Program-made: the position numbers and the translations under genes
Notes under the pieces: model-generated
What the model was told of the DNA's origin: nothing
Seen by the model: the letters and a program-made list of their open reading frames with translations, nothing else
The model's database searches: none
Shown: piece by piece, positions 7,031-13,308 of the stretch
Position numbering within the stretch: position 1 is the stretch's first letter
Layout: each line of letters opens with the position of its first letter
Source: Flavobacteriaceae bacterium
Lineage (GTDB): Bacteria; Bacteroidota; Bacteroidia; Flavobacteriales; Flavobacteriaceae
Assembly (NCBI GenBank): GCA_008081175.1
Contig: VMCW01000169.1
Location: forward strand, 1 to 13,308
DNA: 13,308 nucleotides
Direction of reading: 5' to 3'

Positions 7031-8536
7031 CTATTTGTTTTTGATTACAAAACCCTCTAGTTTGTCTGCAATATTCCTATTGTCCGCAACTTTGGGTACT
7101 TTATTTTGTCCTCCTAGTTTCCCAATGCTTTTCATGTACATTTTAAAGCCTTCCTTGCCTACTTGACGAATGAGCAGTGTGCGCAAAACCTTTCCCTCAA
7201 TTAGGTCTTTGTAATAAATGTTTTTGGCTTGTAACGCTAGATCGATCTTCGCTGCAAAACGTTCCAGATTCGCTGGTGGTGTGTCAAATTCAATAAACCA
7301 CTCGTGATAAGGAAGTCCTTCCTTGGGAGCTATCTGTGGGGCAACAGTAAATTCTCTGATGCGAACCGCTTCTTTTTCTGAGTCTAATGCCTGTTTTAAA
7401 GCCTGTTCTACCTCACTTACTATAACGTGCTCTCCAAATGCAGATATAAAATGCTTCAGTCTCCCGCTGACACTAACTCTAAAAGGAAAGGTGCTGGTAA
7501 ACTGAACAGTATCTCCAATATTATACCTCCATAGACCTGCTGTAGTAGAAATAATCATTACATAATTTATGCCCAATTCTACTTCTGCCAAACTGTGAAC
7601 CGTAGGTGCGTCATCGTAAAAAGTAGTCGCTACGACAAATTCGTAGTAAATCCCATGATCCAACAGCAAAAGCAATCCCTTACTTTTTTGCAAATCTTGG
7701 TAGGCAAAAAATCCTTCAGAGGCAGGATAGAGTTCTACGCTGTCCAAAGTACGGCCTATCAATTTATCAAAAACCCCCCTATATGGCTCAAAATTGACTC
7801 CCCCATATACAAAAAGTGAAAAATTGGGAAAAAGATCTCCTACTTTTTTACCTGTTTTAGCTGTGAGTCGTTCGAAATACATCTGAACCCAAGACGGTAT
7901 CCCGCCAATGATGGTCATGTTTTCTTTATGGGTTTCGTTGACAATTGTATCCACTTTTGTTTCCCAATCTTCTATACAATTCGTCTCCCATGACGGCATG
8001 CGGTTTTTTTGAAGATAACTGGGTACATAATGTGCTACAATACCGGAAAGCCGCCCTAAAGCAACCCCTTTTTTGTCCTCCAAAACAGGGCTCCCTTGAA
8101 CAAAGATGTGCTTCCCTTCAACCATAGCGGTGTTCCCTGTTTCATAAATGTAATTCAACAGCGCTTCGCGTGCGGCGCGTATGTGCTGAGGCATAGATTC
8201 TTTTGTAATGGGAATGTACTTTGCTCCAGAAGTCGTGCCGCTAGATTTTGCATAATAAAGAGGTCTACCGGGCCAAAGGACATTGGCTTCTCCATCTAAA
8301 ACCCGATCAATATAGTTCTTCAACCCTTCGTAATCGCGAATAGGAATATTCTTTTTAAATGTGATCAGATCGGTTACTTCTTGAAGTTGATGTTCTTTTC
8401 CAAAATGGGTTTCTTTCCCTTTTTTTATCAAATACTGGAGGAGTTTTTCTTGGGTCTCTAGAGGTCGATTGATCCATTTTTGATTTTTTTTATAAGACCA
8501 TGCAGCATAAAGTTTTGCACCCAGAGCTTTAATCAT
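7031..8536 (-). CDS. GH3 family adenylating enzyme (GH3 auxin-responsive promoter family protein)
   Basis: This 501-residue protein has the three nucleotide-binding motifs of the GH3 branch of acyl-adenylate enzymes. These are SSGTTSGAKYIPIT at 98-111 (ATP phosphate loop), YPASEG at 270-275, and WRYNIGD at 336-342, followed by the hinge-like GRLKHFISAFGEHV at 358-371. In plants GH3 enzymes activate a carboxylic acid as acyl-AMP and transfer it to an amino acid. Bacterial members have the same motifs but no assigned substrate that I know of, so plant hormone conjugation should not be inferred. Here it is co-transcribed with a cell-wall peptidase upstream (TGATG, 1-nt overlap) and a glycosyltransferase downstream (0 nt). 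An envelope-related acyl or amide conjugation is possible, but this is inference. All motifs are intact. Confidence 0.9.
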   Translation of the reverse strand: MIKALGAKLYAAWSYKKNQKWINRPLETQEKLLQYLIKKGKETHFGKEHQLQEVTDLITFKKNIPIRDYEGLKNYIDRVLDGEANVLWPGRPLYYAKSSGTTSGAKYIPITKESMPQHIRAAREALLNYIYETGNTAMVEGKHIFVQGSPVLEDKKGVALGRLSGIVAHYVPSYLQKNRMPSWETNCIEDWETKVDTIVNETHKENMTIIGGIPSWVQMYFERLTAKTGKKVGDLFPNFSLFVYGGVNFEPYRGVFDKLIGRTLDSVELYPASEGFFAYQDLQKSKGLLLLLDHGIYYEFVVATTFYDDAPTVHSLAEVELGINYVMIISTTAGLWRYNIGDTVQFTSTFPFRVSVSGRLKHFISAFGEHVIVSEVEQALKQALDSEKEAVRIREFTVAPQIAPKEGLPYHEWFIEFDTPPANLERFAAKIDLALQAKNIYYKDLIEGKVLRTLLIRQVGKEGFKMYMKSIGKLGGQNKVPKVADNRNIADKLEGFVIKNK

Positions 8537-9408
8537 CAGTCATAAAATTTAAAAAAGTTCTCTGGATCCATAGGGTAGCCATCTATCCAGAGTTCAAAAT
8601 GAAGGTGGTAGCCTGTGCTCAATTCCCCTGTATTTCCTGCGGTTGCGATCACCTCTCCTGCAAGAACTGCTTCCCCTTGCTTTTTGGTAAGCGAAGCGTT
8701 GTGCTTGTAAACAGATAACATTCCTGTACTGTGCTCTAAAATAATGACAAAACCTGTTTCTGCAGTCCATTCAGAAAAGATCACAGTTCCTTCAGCTATT
8801 GCCTTAATGGGAGTGTTTTTTTCCAATACAATATCAACTGCAAAATGTTTTTCCTCTAAATTGAAGGCTTGTGAAATGGGCCCAGAGGCAGGTGTAAATA
8901 AATACGACTTGAGCTCTCTTTCTTCCTCTACAATTGGACTGTACTTGTCTTGCTGGAGGACAAAATCTCTTAAAAGGGAGTCCTCTAATATGGTCTGTGT
9001 AAAATTTGGGTTGAATTGAGCCGCGCTGTTACTTTCTGCCTCGATAAAATCTGAATCTTCAAACGAAATGTCTTCTGTCAAAACCTTTCTTACGGCGTTG
9101 AGGTACTCGATATTTTGGTTGTACAGTTTGATTAAAGAATCCGTCAAAAATAAATTCTGAATTGCTTTTTTTCTTAATTCTGAAGAATCGTACCCTGGGA
9201 TGTACTCCTTGATGGGAGTGTAAATAATGACTGAGTAGATGCTGCCACTCAAGAAACAAAGAAAAAAGAAGCCAAAAAAAAGGGCTTTCAATTTAGAAAA
9301 CCGAAGCTGTGCACGTTCTTCGAAAGTCTCTTCATCGATTACCATCAACAGATATGGGGTCAGTAATCTCTGTAAAACTTTTTTTCTTTTTTTTTCTTCT
9401 CTTGACAT
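8536..9408 (-). CDS. M23 family zinc metallopeptidase (LytM-like), membrane-anchored
   Basis: I take the start at the ATG at 9408 (MSREEKKRKK), giving 290 residues. An in-frame ATG at 9429 exists but lies upstream of an exact -7 element at 9424-9417. A basic cytoplasmic tail with RLLTPYLLMVIDEETFEER, a membrane segment near 43-63, a helical, perhaps coiled, region near 78-112 and a C-terminal M23 domain from about 170 follow in order. The domain keeps all ligands and catalytic residues expected from LytM: His188 and Asp192 (HFAVD), His236 (YKH), and His268/His270 (HLH). It should therefore be an active periplasmic peptidoglycan endopeptidase rather than a degenerate activator. It is the first gene of the operon with GH3, divergent from tatA. 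Confidence 0.92.
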   Translation of the reverse strand: MSREEKKRKKVLQRLLTPYLLMVIDEETFEERAQLRFSKLKALFFGFFFLCFLSGSIYSVIIYTPIKEYIPGYDSSELRKKAIQNLFLTDSLIKLYNQNIEYLNAVRKVLTEDISFEDSDFIEAESNSAAQFNPNFTQTILEDSLLRDFVLQQDKYSPIVEEERELKSYLFTPASGPISQAFNLEEKHFAVDIVLEKNTPIKAIAEGTVIFSEWTAETGFVIILEHSTGMLSVYKHNASLTKKQGEAVLAGEVIATAGNTGELSTGYHLHFELWIDGYPMDPENFFKFYD

Positions 9409-9416
9409 ATTAAAAA

Positions 9417-9424
9417 CAAAGATA
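9417..9424 (-). promoter_or_regulatory. -7 promoter element for the M23-GH3-glycan operon
   Basis: Minus-strand TATCTTTG is an exact TAnnTTTG match. Transcription would begin near 9411, only about 3 nt before the ATG at 9408, so the transcript would be almost leaderless. It would exclude the upstream ATG at 9429, which helps decide the start. No clear -33 TTG is seen at the right distance. Confidence 0.45.
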
Positions 9425-9489
9425 AACAATCCTTAAGCGGATAAAAGACCCTACTTCATTTTTCGTGTTTAGATAACTAAATATTTCTG

Positions 9490-9497
9490 TACATTTG
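9490..9497 (+). promoter_or_regulatory. -7 promoter element for tatA
   Basis: TACATTTG is an exact match to TAnnTTTG, 20 nt before the tatA ATG, giving a leader of about 15 nt. The -33 region is TTTAG at 9468-9472, part of a small inverted repeat (TTTAG, ATAA, CTAAA; 9468-9481), so the TTG is imperfect. The same TACATTTG octamer precedes the oxidoreductase at 1463. Confidence 0.5.
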
Positions 9498-9517
9498 TTT
9501 TAAATAAGACAATAATC

Positions 9518-9703
9518 ATGTTGGTTTTAACATTTCTTGGTATGATCGGTGCACCACAAATAATTTTAATAATAGCTGTTGTTCTATTACTTTTTGGAGG
9601 ACGCAAAATTCCAGAGCTTATGCGTGGCTTAGGTAGTGGAATCAAAGAGTTTAAAAACGCGACTAAAGAAGAGGAAGAAAAACCTAAAGTAGAGAAAGAG
9701 TAA
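9518..9703 (+). CDS. tatA: Sec-independent protein translocase subunit TatA/TatE
   Basis: This 61-residue protein has the TatA layout: a short N-terminus, one membrane helix near residues 9-25, the hinge FGG at 26-28, an amphipathic helix (RKIPELMRGLGSGIKEF, 29-45), and a highly charged cytoplasmic tail rich in Glu and Lys. TatA forms the protein-conducting part of the twin-arginine pathway, which exports folded and often cofactor-bearing proteins across the inner membrane. tatC is not in the window, as is common in Bacteroidota where tat genes are scattered. The ATG at 9518 is used because it lies just after the -7 element; an internal ATG at 9542 would still leave a TatA but with a very short N-terminus. 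It diverges from the M23 operon and converges on DUF4837 with 8 nt between stops. Confidence 0.93.
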   Translation: MLVLTFLGMIGAPQIILIIAVVLLLFGGRKIPELMRGLGSGIKEFKNATKEEEEKPKVEKE

Positions 9704-9713
9704 TTTCTCTTTT
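9691..9713 (+). terminator. Candidate hairpin terminator spanning the tatA stop codon
   Basis: AGAGAAA (9691-9697) pairs perfectly with TTTCTCT (9704-9710) around a 6-nt loop that contains the tatA stop TAA, followed by TTT and a further T-rich stretch to 9727. It fills nearly the whole 8-nt gap between tatA and the convergent DUF4837 gene, so it could serve both directions. The stem is AU-rich with few GC pairs, so it would be weak. Confidence 0.35.
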
Positions 9714-10680
9714 AGTTTGCCTTTTTTAGGGTAGTGAGAATGGTGTTCAACTCAAACATATATTCTCTTTTGCTCACAGAAGGAGCAAAAGCAAACCCTT
9801 CCACAACAAACCATTTTTTTTGAAGGCTGTCCCGGATCATATAATTTACAAAAGGTCCTGCCATATAATCATTGGCAACCTCCCAAGTCCCTTTGGTAAG
9901 ATATCCTTGTTTTCCATCCAAATACGCTTTGTAAAAGTACGGTCTAAAGGCGCGTTCGGTTATCAAGTAGCTGCCCTCTAAACGGCCTGGAACATATAAT
10001 TTACCAATGGAGTCTCTAATGTTTAAAATTCTCTTATTAAAAGCTCCATTTAAGGCTGTTTCTGGAAGTGTATAGGCGATAATATTGAGATGTCCCTTTT
10101 GAATGGGTTTTTGAACCCAAATAAAATTGGTAGTATCCTTAACCGTTTTATAAGCAGAGGGATAATTTAAATGATACCCAAATCGTTCGGCTAAATTGGT
10201 TTCTGTGGTTGGGGATTTATTGATTCTTCTCAGTTTTTCCATACGCTCATTTTCTGCAACGGTTTGTCTGAAAAGTGTTGCGTTTTCTTCAAAAGAAAAG
10301 GATTGAACCTCAGAATCTTCTCCTGTAATTAAAGCAATAATTTGTGGTCTTGCAAATTGATCTTTTGCCAATTGAAACCGAGCTGTAGAATCTTTTTGAA
10401 ACCAAATAATGTTTCTGCTTTGACGAGCAAATCCTGAAAAAGCAGCTGGATTCATATAGTCCAGAGAATATTGAGGTTCATCAAGAGGAAGTCCTTCATA
10501 AATGGTTCCCATCTCATCACGTACTTTTTCTCCTAAAGCACCTTTCCAATCGTTTTCAGGCATCACTACAGTAATGTGATTAAGATTGCCGCTAGATTCG
10601 GGTACAAAGGCCTGGGATTGGTCCGTATTTGATCCACAGGAAAATAAAAAAAAGGCAATTGGTAAAATGAAGTGTTTCAT
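9712..10680 (-). CDS. DUF4837 family lipoprotein
   Basis: This 322-residue protein begins with a short signal (MKHFILPIAFFLFSC) whose lipobox LFSC predicts lipidation at Cys15. The mature part is hydrophilic, with no membrane segment. Family-like features are NHITVVMPENDWKGALGEKVRD near 34-55, and WVQKPIQKGHLNIIAYTLP in the second half. I recognise it as DUF4837, a lipoprotein family of Bacteroidota with no known function. The start lies 2 nt after the pgk stop (stop 10683-10685, ATG at 10680), so it is co-transcribed with pgk, an arrangement of a glycolytic and an envelope gene that says little about function. It converges with tatA. The identification is firm for a lipoprotein and good for the family. 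Confidence 0.85.
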   Translation of the reverse strand: MKHFILPIAFFLFSCGSNTDQSQAFVPESSGNLNHITVVMPENDWKGALGEKVRDEMGTIYEGLPLDEPQYSLDYMNPAAFSGFARQSRNIIWFQKDSTARFQLAKDQFARPQIIALITGEDSEVQSFSFEENATLFRQTVAENERMEKLRRINKSPTTETNLAERFGYHLNYPSAYKTVKDTTNFIWVQKPIQKGHLNIIAYTLPETALNGAFNKRILNIRDSIGKLYVPGRLEGSYLITERAFRPYFYKAYLDGKQGYLTKGTWEVANDYMAGPFVNYMIRDSLQKKWFVVEGFAFAPSVSKREYMFELNTILTTLKKAN

Positions 10681-10682
10681 TG

Positions 10683-11867
10683 TTATGAAAGAGCTGCAAT
10701 TCCTGGGAGTGTTTTTCCTTCTAGGCTTTCTAGCATTGCTCCACCCCCTGTGCTAATGTAACTCATTTTGTCTTGCATATCAAATTGTTTTACTGCGGCC
10801 ACAGAATCTCCTCCTCCTACTAACGAAAAGGCTCCTTTTTTTGTTGCTTCACCTATTGCGTTCCCGACGGCTATGGTGCCTTCAGCAAAGTTTGAAAATT
10901 CAAAAACACCCATAGGTCCATTCCAAAGTATAGTTTTACATGTCACGATTAGCTCTTTAAAACGAGCTGTGCTTTTCGGTCCTGCGTCCATTCCTTCCCA
11001 ACCATCTGGTATGTCCATTACATCAAACTGTTTTCTGTTTGCATCGTTACTAAAAGCATCCCCTGCTACGACATCTACTGGAAGGTGAATTGTTACTCCT
11101 TTTTGTTTGGCTTTCTCCAGAAGTTCTAAAGCATAATCACAATAATCTGGCTCGCAGATGGAATTTCCTACCTTCCCGCCAAGTGCTTTAGTGAAGGTGT
11201 AGACCATTCCTCCACCAATAATCAAATGATCTACTTTCTCCATTAAGCTTTCTATAATTGTGATTTTAGAAGAAACTTTTGCTCCTCCTAGGATAGCTAA
11301 AACCGGCGAGGCACCGTCTTTCATTACTTTTTCTATTGCTTTTACTTCTTTTTCTAAAAGGCTACCAAAACATTTTTTGTTTTCGAAAAACTGTGCAATT
11401 ATAGTTGTAGAGGCGTGCGCTCGATGGGCTGTACCAAAGGCGTCGTTAACATATACTGTACCGAGTTGTGCCAGCTGTTTTGAAAAACCAATATCTCCAG
11501 CCGTTTCTTCTGGGTGAAATCGTAGGTTTTCCATCAACAAAACTTCTCCTGGTTTTAAAGTGTTAGCTTTTTCCTCTGCCGCTGCACCCACACACTGAGA
11601 GGAAAACTGTACCGGTAAGCCTAAGATTTCTGAAACTTTAGCTGTAATGTTGTTTAAAGACAATTTAGGATCGTTTCCTTTAGGACGACCCAAATGTGAA
11701 AGAAGTACACAACTACCTCCTTGAGACAAAATATGTGTTATTGTCGGTTTTGCTGCTTCAATTCTTGTGGGGTCTGTAACCTCCAATTGATCGTTTAATG
11801 GAACATTGAAATCAACACGTATTACTGCGCGCTCATTTGTAAAGTTAAGCTGTTGAAGGGTCTTCAT
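10683..11867 (-). CDS. pgk: Phosphoglycerate kinase
   Basis: Pgk moves the phosphate of 1,3-bisphosphoglycerate to ADP, an ATP-yielding step of glycolysis that also runs backward in gluconeogenesis, in the cytoplasm. The 394 residues are the normal bacterial length. Conserved parts are RVDFNVPL at 17-24 and SHLGRP at 57-62 in the substrate domain, GGAKVSSKI at 194-202 and GGG at 218-220 in the nucleotide domain, NGPMGVFE at 316-323, GGGDSVAAV at 351-359, and STGGGAML at 372-379. All are intact. It leads a two-gene operon with the DUF4837 lipoprotein and diverges from holB across a 100-nt spacer that carries a -7 element for this gene. Confidence 0.98.
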   Translation of the reverse strand: MKTLQQLNFTNERAVIRVDFNVPLNDQLEVTDPTRIEAAKPTITHILSQGGSCVLLSHLGRPKGNDPKLSLNNITAKVSEILGLPVQFSSQCVGAAAEEKANTLKPGEVLLMENLRFHPEETAGDIGFSKQLAQLGTVYVNDAFGTAHRAHASTTIIAQFFENKKCFGSLLEKEVKAIEKVMKDGASPVLAILGGAKVSSKITIIESLMEKVDHLIIGGGMVYTFTKALGGKVGNSICEPDYCDYALELLEKAKQKGVTIHLPVDVVAGDAFSNDANRKQFDVMDIPDGWEGMDAGPKSTARFKELIVTCKTILWNGPMGVFEFSNFAEGTIAVGNAIGEATKKGAFSLVGGGDSVAAVKQFDMQDKMSYISTGGGAMLESLEGKTLPGIAALS

Positions 11868-11884
11868 TTTTTTAAAGATTTTTT

Positions 11885-11892
11885 CAAAAATA
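11885..11892 (-). promoter_or_regulatory. -7 promoter element for pgk
   Basis: Minus-strand TATTTTTG matches TAnnTTTG and lies 17 nt upstream of the pgk ATG, with a leader of about 11 nt. No TTG is seen at the -33 distance, and T-rich DNA makes chance matches likely. For holB on the other side the nearest motif is TATCTTTA at 11957-11964, too close to the ATG to be convincing. Confidence 0.35.
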
Positions 11893-11967
11893 CAATAAAG
11901 CGTTTAGCCTTGTATTTATTTTTAAAAAGATCTCTGCTCAAGGTTTTTGGAAAATGTATCTTTACCT

Positions 11968-13083
11968 ATGCATTGGTCTCATGTTGTCGGTCAAAACGTA
12001 TTACAAAAACAATTGAAGTATCTTTTAGCTTCAAAACAAGTGCCTCATGCTCAGCTTTTTACAGGTGCTTTAGGTTATGGTGTGCTTCCTTTAGCCATCT
12101 CTTTTGCCTTGGAATTACTACACAGTAAACGAAATGAAATCAATGAACTTGGTTTAGGACAACAAAGTCAACATCCAGATCTGCACTTCATCTATCCTGT
12201 TGTTAAAAAGGGAACAGAAAAAGTGGTCTATGCAAAAGATTATGCTACAGAATGGACTGACTATTTAAACCGTTTTCCCTATGGAGATTACATTCAGTGG
12301 TATGATCACATACAGGTTGGAAACAAGCAGGGAGTCATAAGTGTTTCGGAAATTGAACAGCTTCATCAAAAAATGTATCTCAAGTCCTTCTCTGGGGGAG
12401 CAAAAGTAGCTGTCCTCTGGGGAGTAGAGAAAATGAATTCCCACGCTTCAAATGCTTTTTTAAAACTCTTGGAAGAACCCCCTAAAGACACCTTTTTTAT
12501 CCTTATTGCTGAGGAAGAGGAGGGGGTGTTGCCTACTATTGCGTCCCGATGCCAACACATTCGTGTTGGACCTATACAAAAAGAGGACCTTAAAAAAACC
12601 TTGAGTGTAGACGATGTTCAGGCAGAACGCCTCCTATCATTGGCAGACGGAGATTACCACCGCTTACAATTACTGCTCGCTGAAAATCAAGAATCAGAAT
12701 ACGAAGCGTTGTTGGTTTCTGGTTTGAGAAATGCTTTTAAAGCAAGGGGGAATAAATCTGTTGTTTCTGACCTAATGAACTGGTCTTCAGACCTTTCAGC
12801 TTTGGGAAGAGAAGAACAAAAGGCTTTTTTAAGCTATGGTGTTCAGTTTTTTAGAGATGCGTTTCTACTCAATTATTCTTTACATGATTTGGTTCACTTT
12901 AGCTCAAAATCAAACTTTGACCTCTCCAAGCTTGCTCCTTACATCCACAGCGAAAACATCTTGGACTTAATCCAATTGTTTGAAAAAAGTCAGTATCACA
13001 TTCAGAGGAACGCAAGTCCAAAAATGCTGTTTTCTGATTTGGCTTTAAAACTAACTCGATTGTTGAATAAGCCTATTGGCTAG
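11968..13083 (+). CDS. holB: DNA polymerase III delta' subunit (clamp-loader)
   Basis: I take the ATG at 11968 (MHWSHVVGQN), giving 371 residues; a TTG at 11947 in frame would add seven residues but fits the family start less well. Delta' is the non-ATPase wrench of the clamp loader that puts the sliding clamp on primed DNA. Seen in order are the RFC-like start VVGQNVLQKQL, a degenerate P-loop HAQLFTGALGYG (27-38) lacking the catalytic Lys as expected for delta', NAFLKLLEEPP at 162-172, and the SRC arginine-finger motif at 193-195. The helical C-terminal domain follows. The zinc-module cysteines common near residues 50-65 in E. coli delta' are absent. It diverges from pgk and its stop overlaps a minus-strand gene by 4 nt. 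Confidence 0.92.
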   Translation: MHWSHVVGQNVLQKQLKYLLASKQVPHAQLFTGALGYGVLPLAISFALELLHSKRNEINELGLGQQSQHPDLHFIYPVVKKGTEKVVYAKDYATEWTDYLNRFPYGDYIQWYDHIQVGNKQGVISVSEIEQLHQKMYLKSFSGGAKVAVLWGVEKMNSHASNAFLKLLEEPPKDTFFILIAEEEEGVLPTIASRCQHIRVGPIQKEDLKKTLSVDDVQAERLLSLADGDYHRLQLLLAENQESEYEALLVSGLRNAFKARGNKSVVSDLMNWSSDLSALGREEQKAFLSYGVQFFRDAFLLNYSLHDLVHFSSKSNFDLSKLAPYIHSENILDLIQLFEKSQYHIQRNASPKMLFSDLALKLTRLLNKPIG

Positions 13084-13308
13084 GCTTTTCTAAAAACAAA
13101 GATTATTGAAGAATATTCTTTACTAAAAAGCGCTTTCAGGTTTGATAGGAGGCCTATCAAAAGTCCTTTTACTAAGGGAAACTTTTTCCCTTTATTTCTT
13201 TCTGAGAGATACGCAACATAAAATGCATCAAAAAACAAAGGATATTTGTTGATGTGTTTATACCCGCAACTTGTTGTAAAAGTTATTAAGCCTTTGCTTG
13301 TGAAGTGC
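13080..13308 (-). CDS. C-terminal part of a minus-strand protein, possibly a class I SAM-dependent methyltransferase (partial)
   Basis: The reverse strand is open from the right edge to a TAG at 13082-13080, giving 75 codons with no stop. The sequence reads like a real folded C-terminus: around GYKHINKYPLFFDAFYVAYL, then an ER-K-rich loop, a helical GLLIGLLSNLKALF, and a final strand SSIIFVFRKA. The terminal pattern of aromatic FFDAFY, a basic helix and a short hydrophobic strand before the stop recalls flavobacterial methyltransferases, though a glycosyltransferase end is also possible. The catalytic part lies outside the window, so function is tentative. The 4-nt overlap with the holB stop (CTAG shared by both stops) matches the tight convergent packing elsewhere in the window, supporting it as a real gene. 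Confidence 0.6.
   Translation of the reverse strand, partial: HFTSKGLITFTTSCGYKHINKYPLFFDAFYVAYLSERNKGKKFPLVKGLLIGLLSNLKALFSKEYSSIIFVFRKA
13174..13203 (+). terminator. Possible holB terminator hairpin inside the convergent gene
   Basis: AAGGGAAA (13174-13181) and TTTCCCTT (13185-13192) form an 8-bp perfect stem with a CTT loop, followed by TATTTCTTTCT. It lies about 90 nt past the holB stop, inside the coding sequence of the convergent gene. The tail is not a pure T run and the codons explain the bases, so this is only a candidate. Confidence 0.2.

Noticed and set aside
11957..11964. TATCTTTA as a -7 element for holB
   Set aside because: It has a mismatch to TAnnTTTG, and the start of transcription would fall on the ATG itself; no suitable -33 TTG is seen.
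11947..11967. TTG start for holB giving seven extra residues
   Set aside because: The ATG at 11968 aligns with the usual delta' start just before the VVGQ motif.
13109..13161. Run of perfect palindromes: AAGAATATTCTT (13109-13120), AAAGCGCTTT (13127-13136) and a 9-bp stem at 13141-13161
   Set aside because: They lie inside the open minus-strand coding sequence ending at 13080, whose codons explain the bases; no regulatory claim is made.
13226..13254. Bulged inverted repeat CATCAA...TTGATG
   Set aside because: The arms are short, interrupted by four extra A, and lie in the same partial coding sequence.
1..13308. Search for insertion sequences, tRNA or rRNA genes, CRISPR arrays, toxin-antitoxin or defence genes
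   Set aside because: No transposase, repeat-spacer pattern, tRNA-like fold or defence-type protein was recognised; the window is filled by housekeeping and envelope genes.

Overview
The window is AT-rich, gene-dense bacterial chromosome from the Bacteroidota, most likely a member of the Flavobacteriaceae. The evidence is a SprE/PorW-type lipoprotein of the type IX secretion and gliding apparatus, a run of proteins of types found mainly in this group (DUF6427, DUF6341, DUF4837, a bacterial GH3 protein), TatA with a short charged tail, A-rich sequence instead of Shine-Dalgarno sites before the starts, and repeated TAnnTTTG -7 promoter elements. The order pgk/DUF4837, tatA, M23 peptidase and GH3 resembles arrangements I recall from flavobacterial genomes. 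No mobile element, tRNA, rRNA or CRISPR array is visible, and every complete gene looks intact.

Layout from left to right. Bases 1-1306 (minus) hold the N-terminal half of sprE/porW, cut by the window edge. A 177-base divergent spacer with an 8-bp inverted repeat separates it from a PaaE-like flavin and 2Fe-2S oxidoreductase (1484-2521, plus). Next are a polytopic DUF6427 protein (2530-3438, minus) and, divergent from it, a small DUF6341 protein (3481-3708, plus). purD (3703-4968, minus) follows, with its own promoter. Upstream of purD on the same strand is a tightly coupled operon, read M23 peptidase > GH3 protein > glycosyltransferase > polysaccharide pyruvyl transferase (9408 down to 5023), with junctions of 1-nt overlap, 0 nt and 8-nt overlap. 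tatA (9518-9703, plus) diverges from this operon. A pgk > DUF4837 lipoprotein operon (11867 down to 9712, minus) diverges from holB, the delta' clamp-loader subunit (11968-13083, plus). The right edge carries the C-terminal 75 residues of a minus-strand protein, tentatively a methyltransferase.

The genes mix housekeeping functions (purine synthesis, glycolysis, replication) with envelope functions (SprE, M23 endopeptidase, TatA, DUF4837 lipoprotein, surface-glycan enzymes). The packing is extreme: all four convergent gene pairs are separated by 8 nt or overlap. I see no clear undescribed multi-gene system. The least explained parts are the glycosyltransferase and pyruvyl-transferase pair coupled to a GH3 adenylating enzyme and a cell-wall peptidase, and the DUF6427/DUF6341 membrane proteins.
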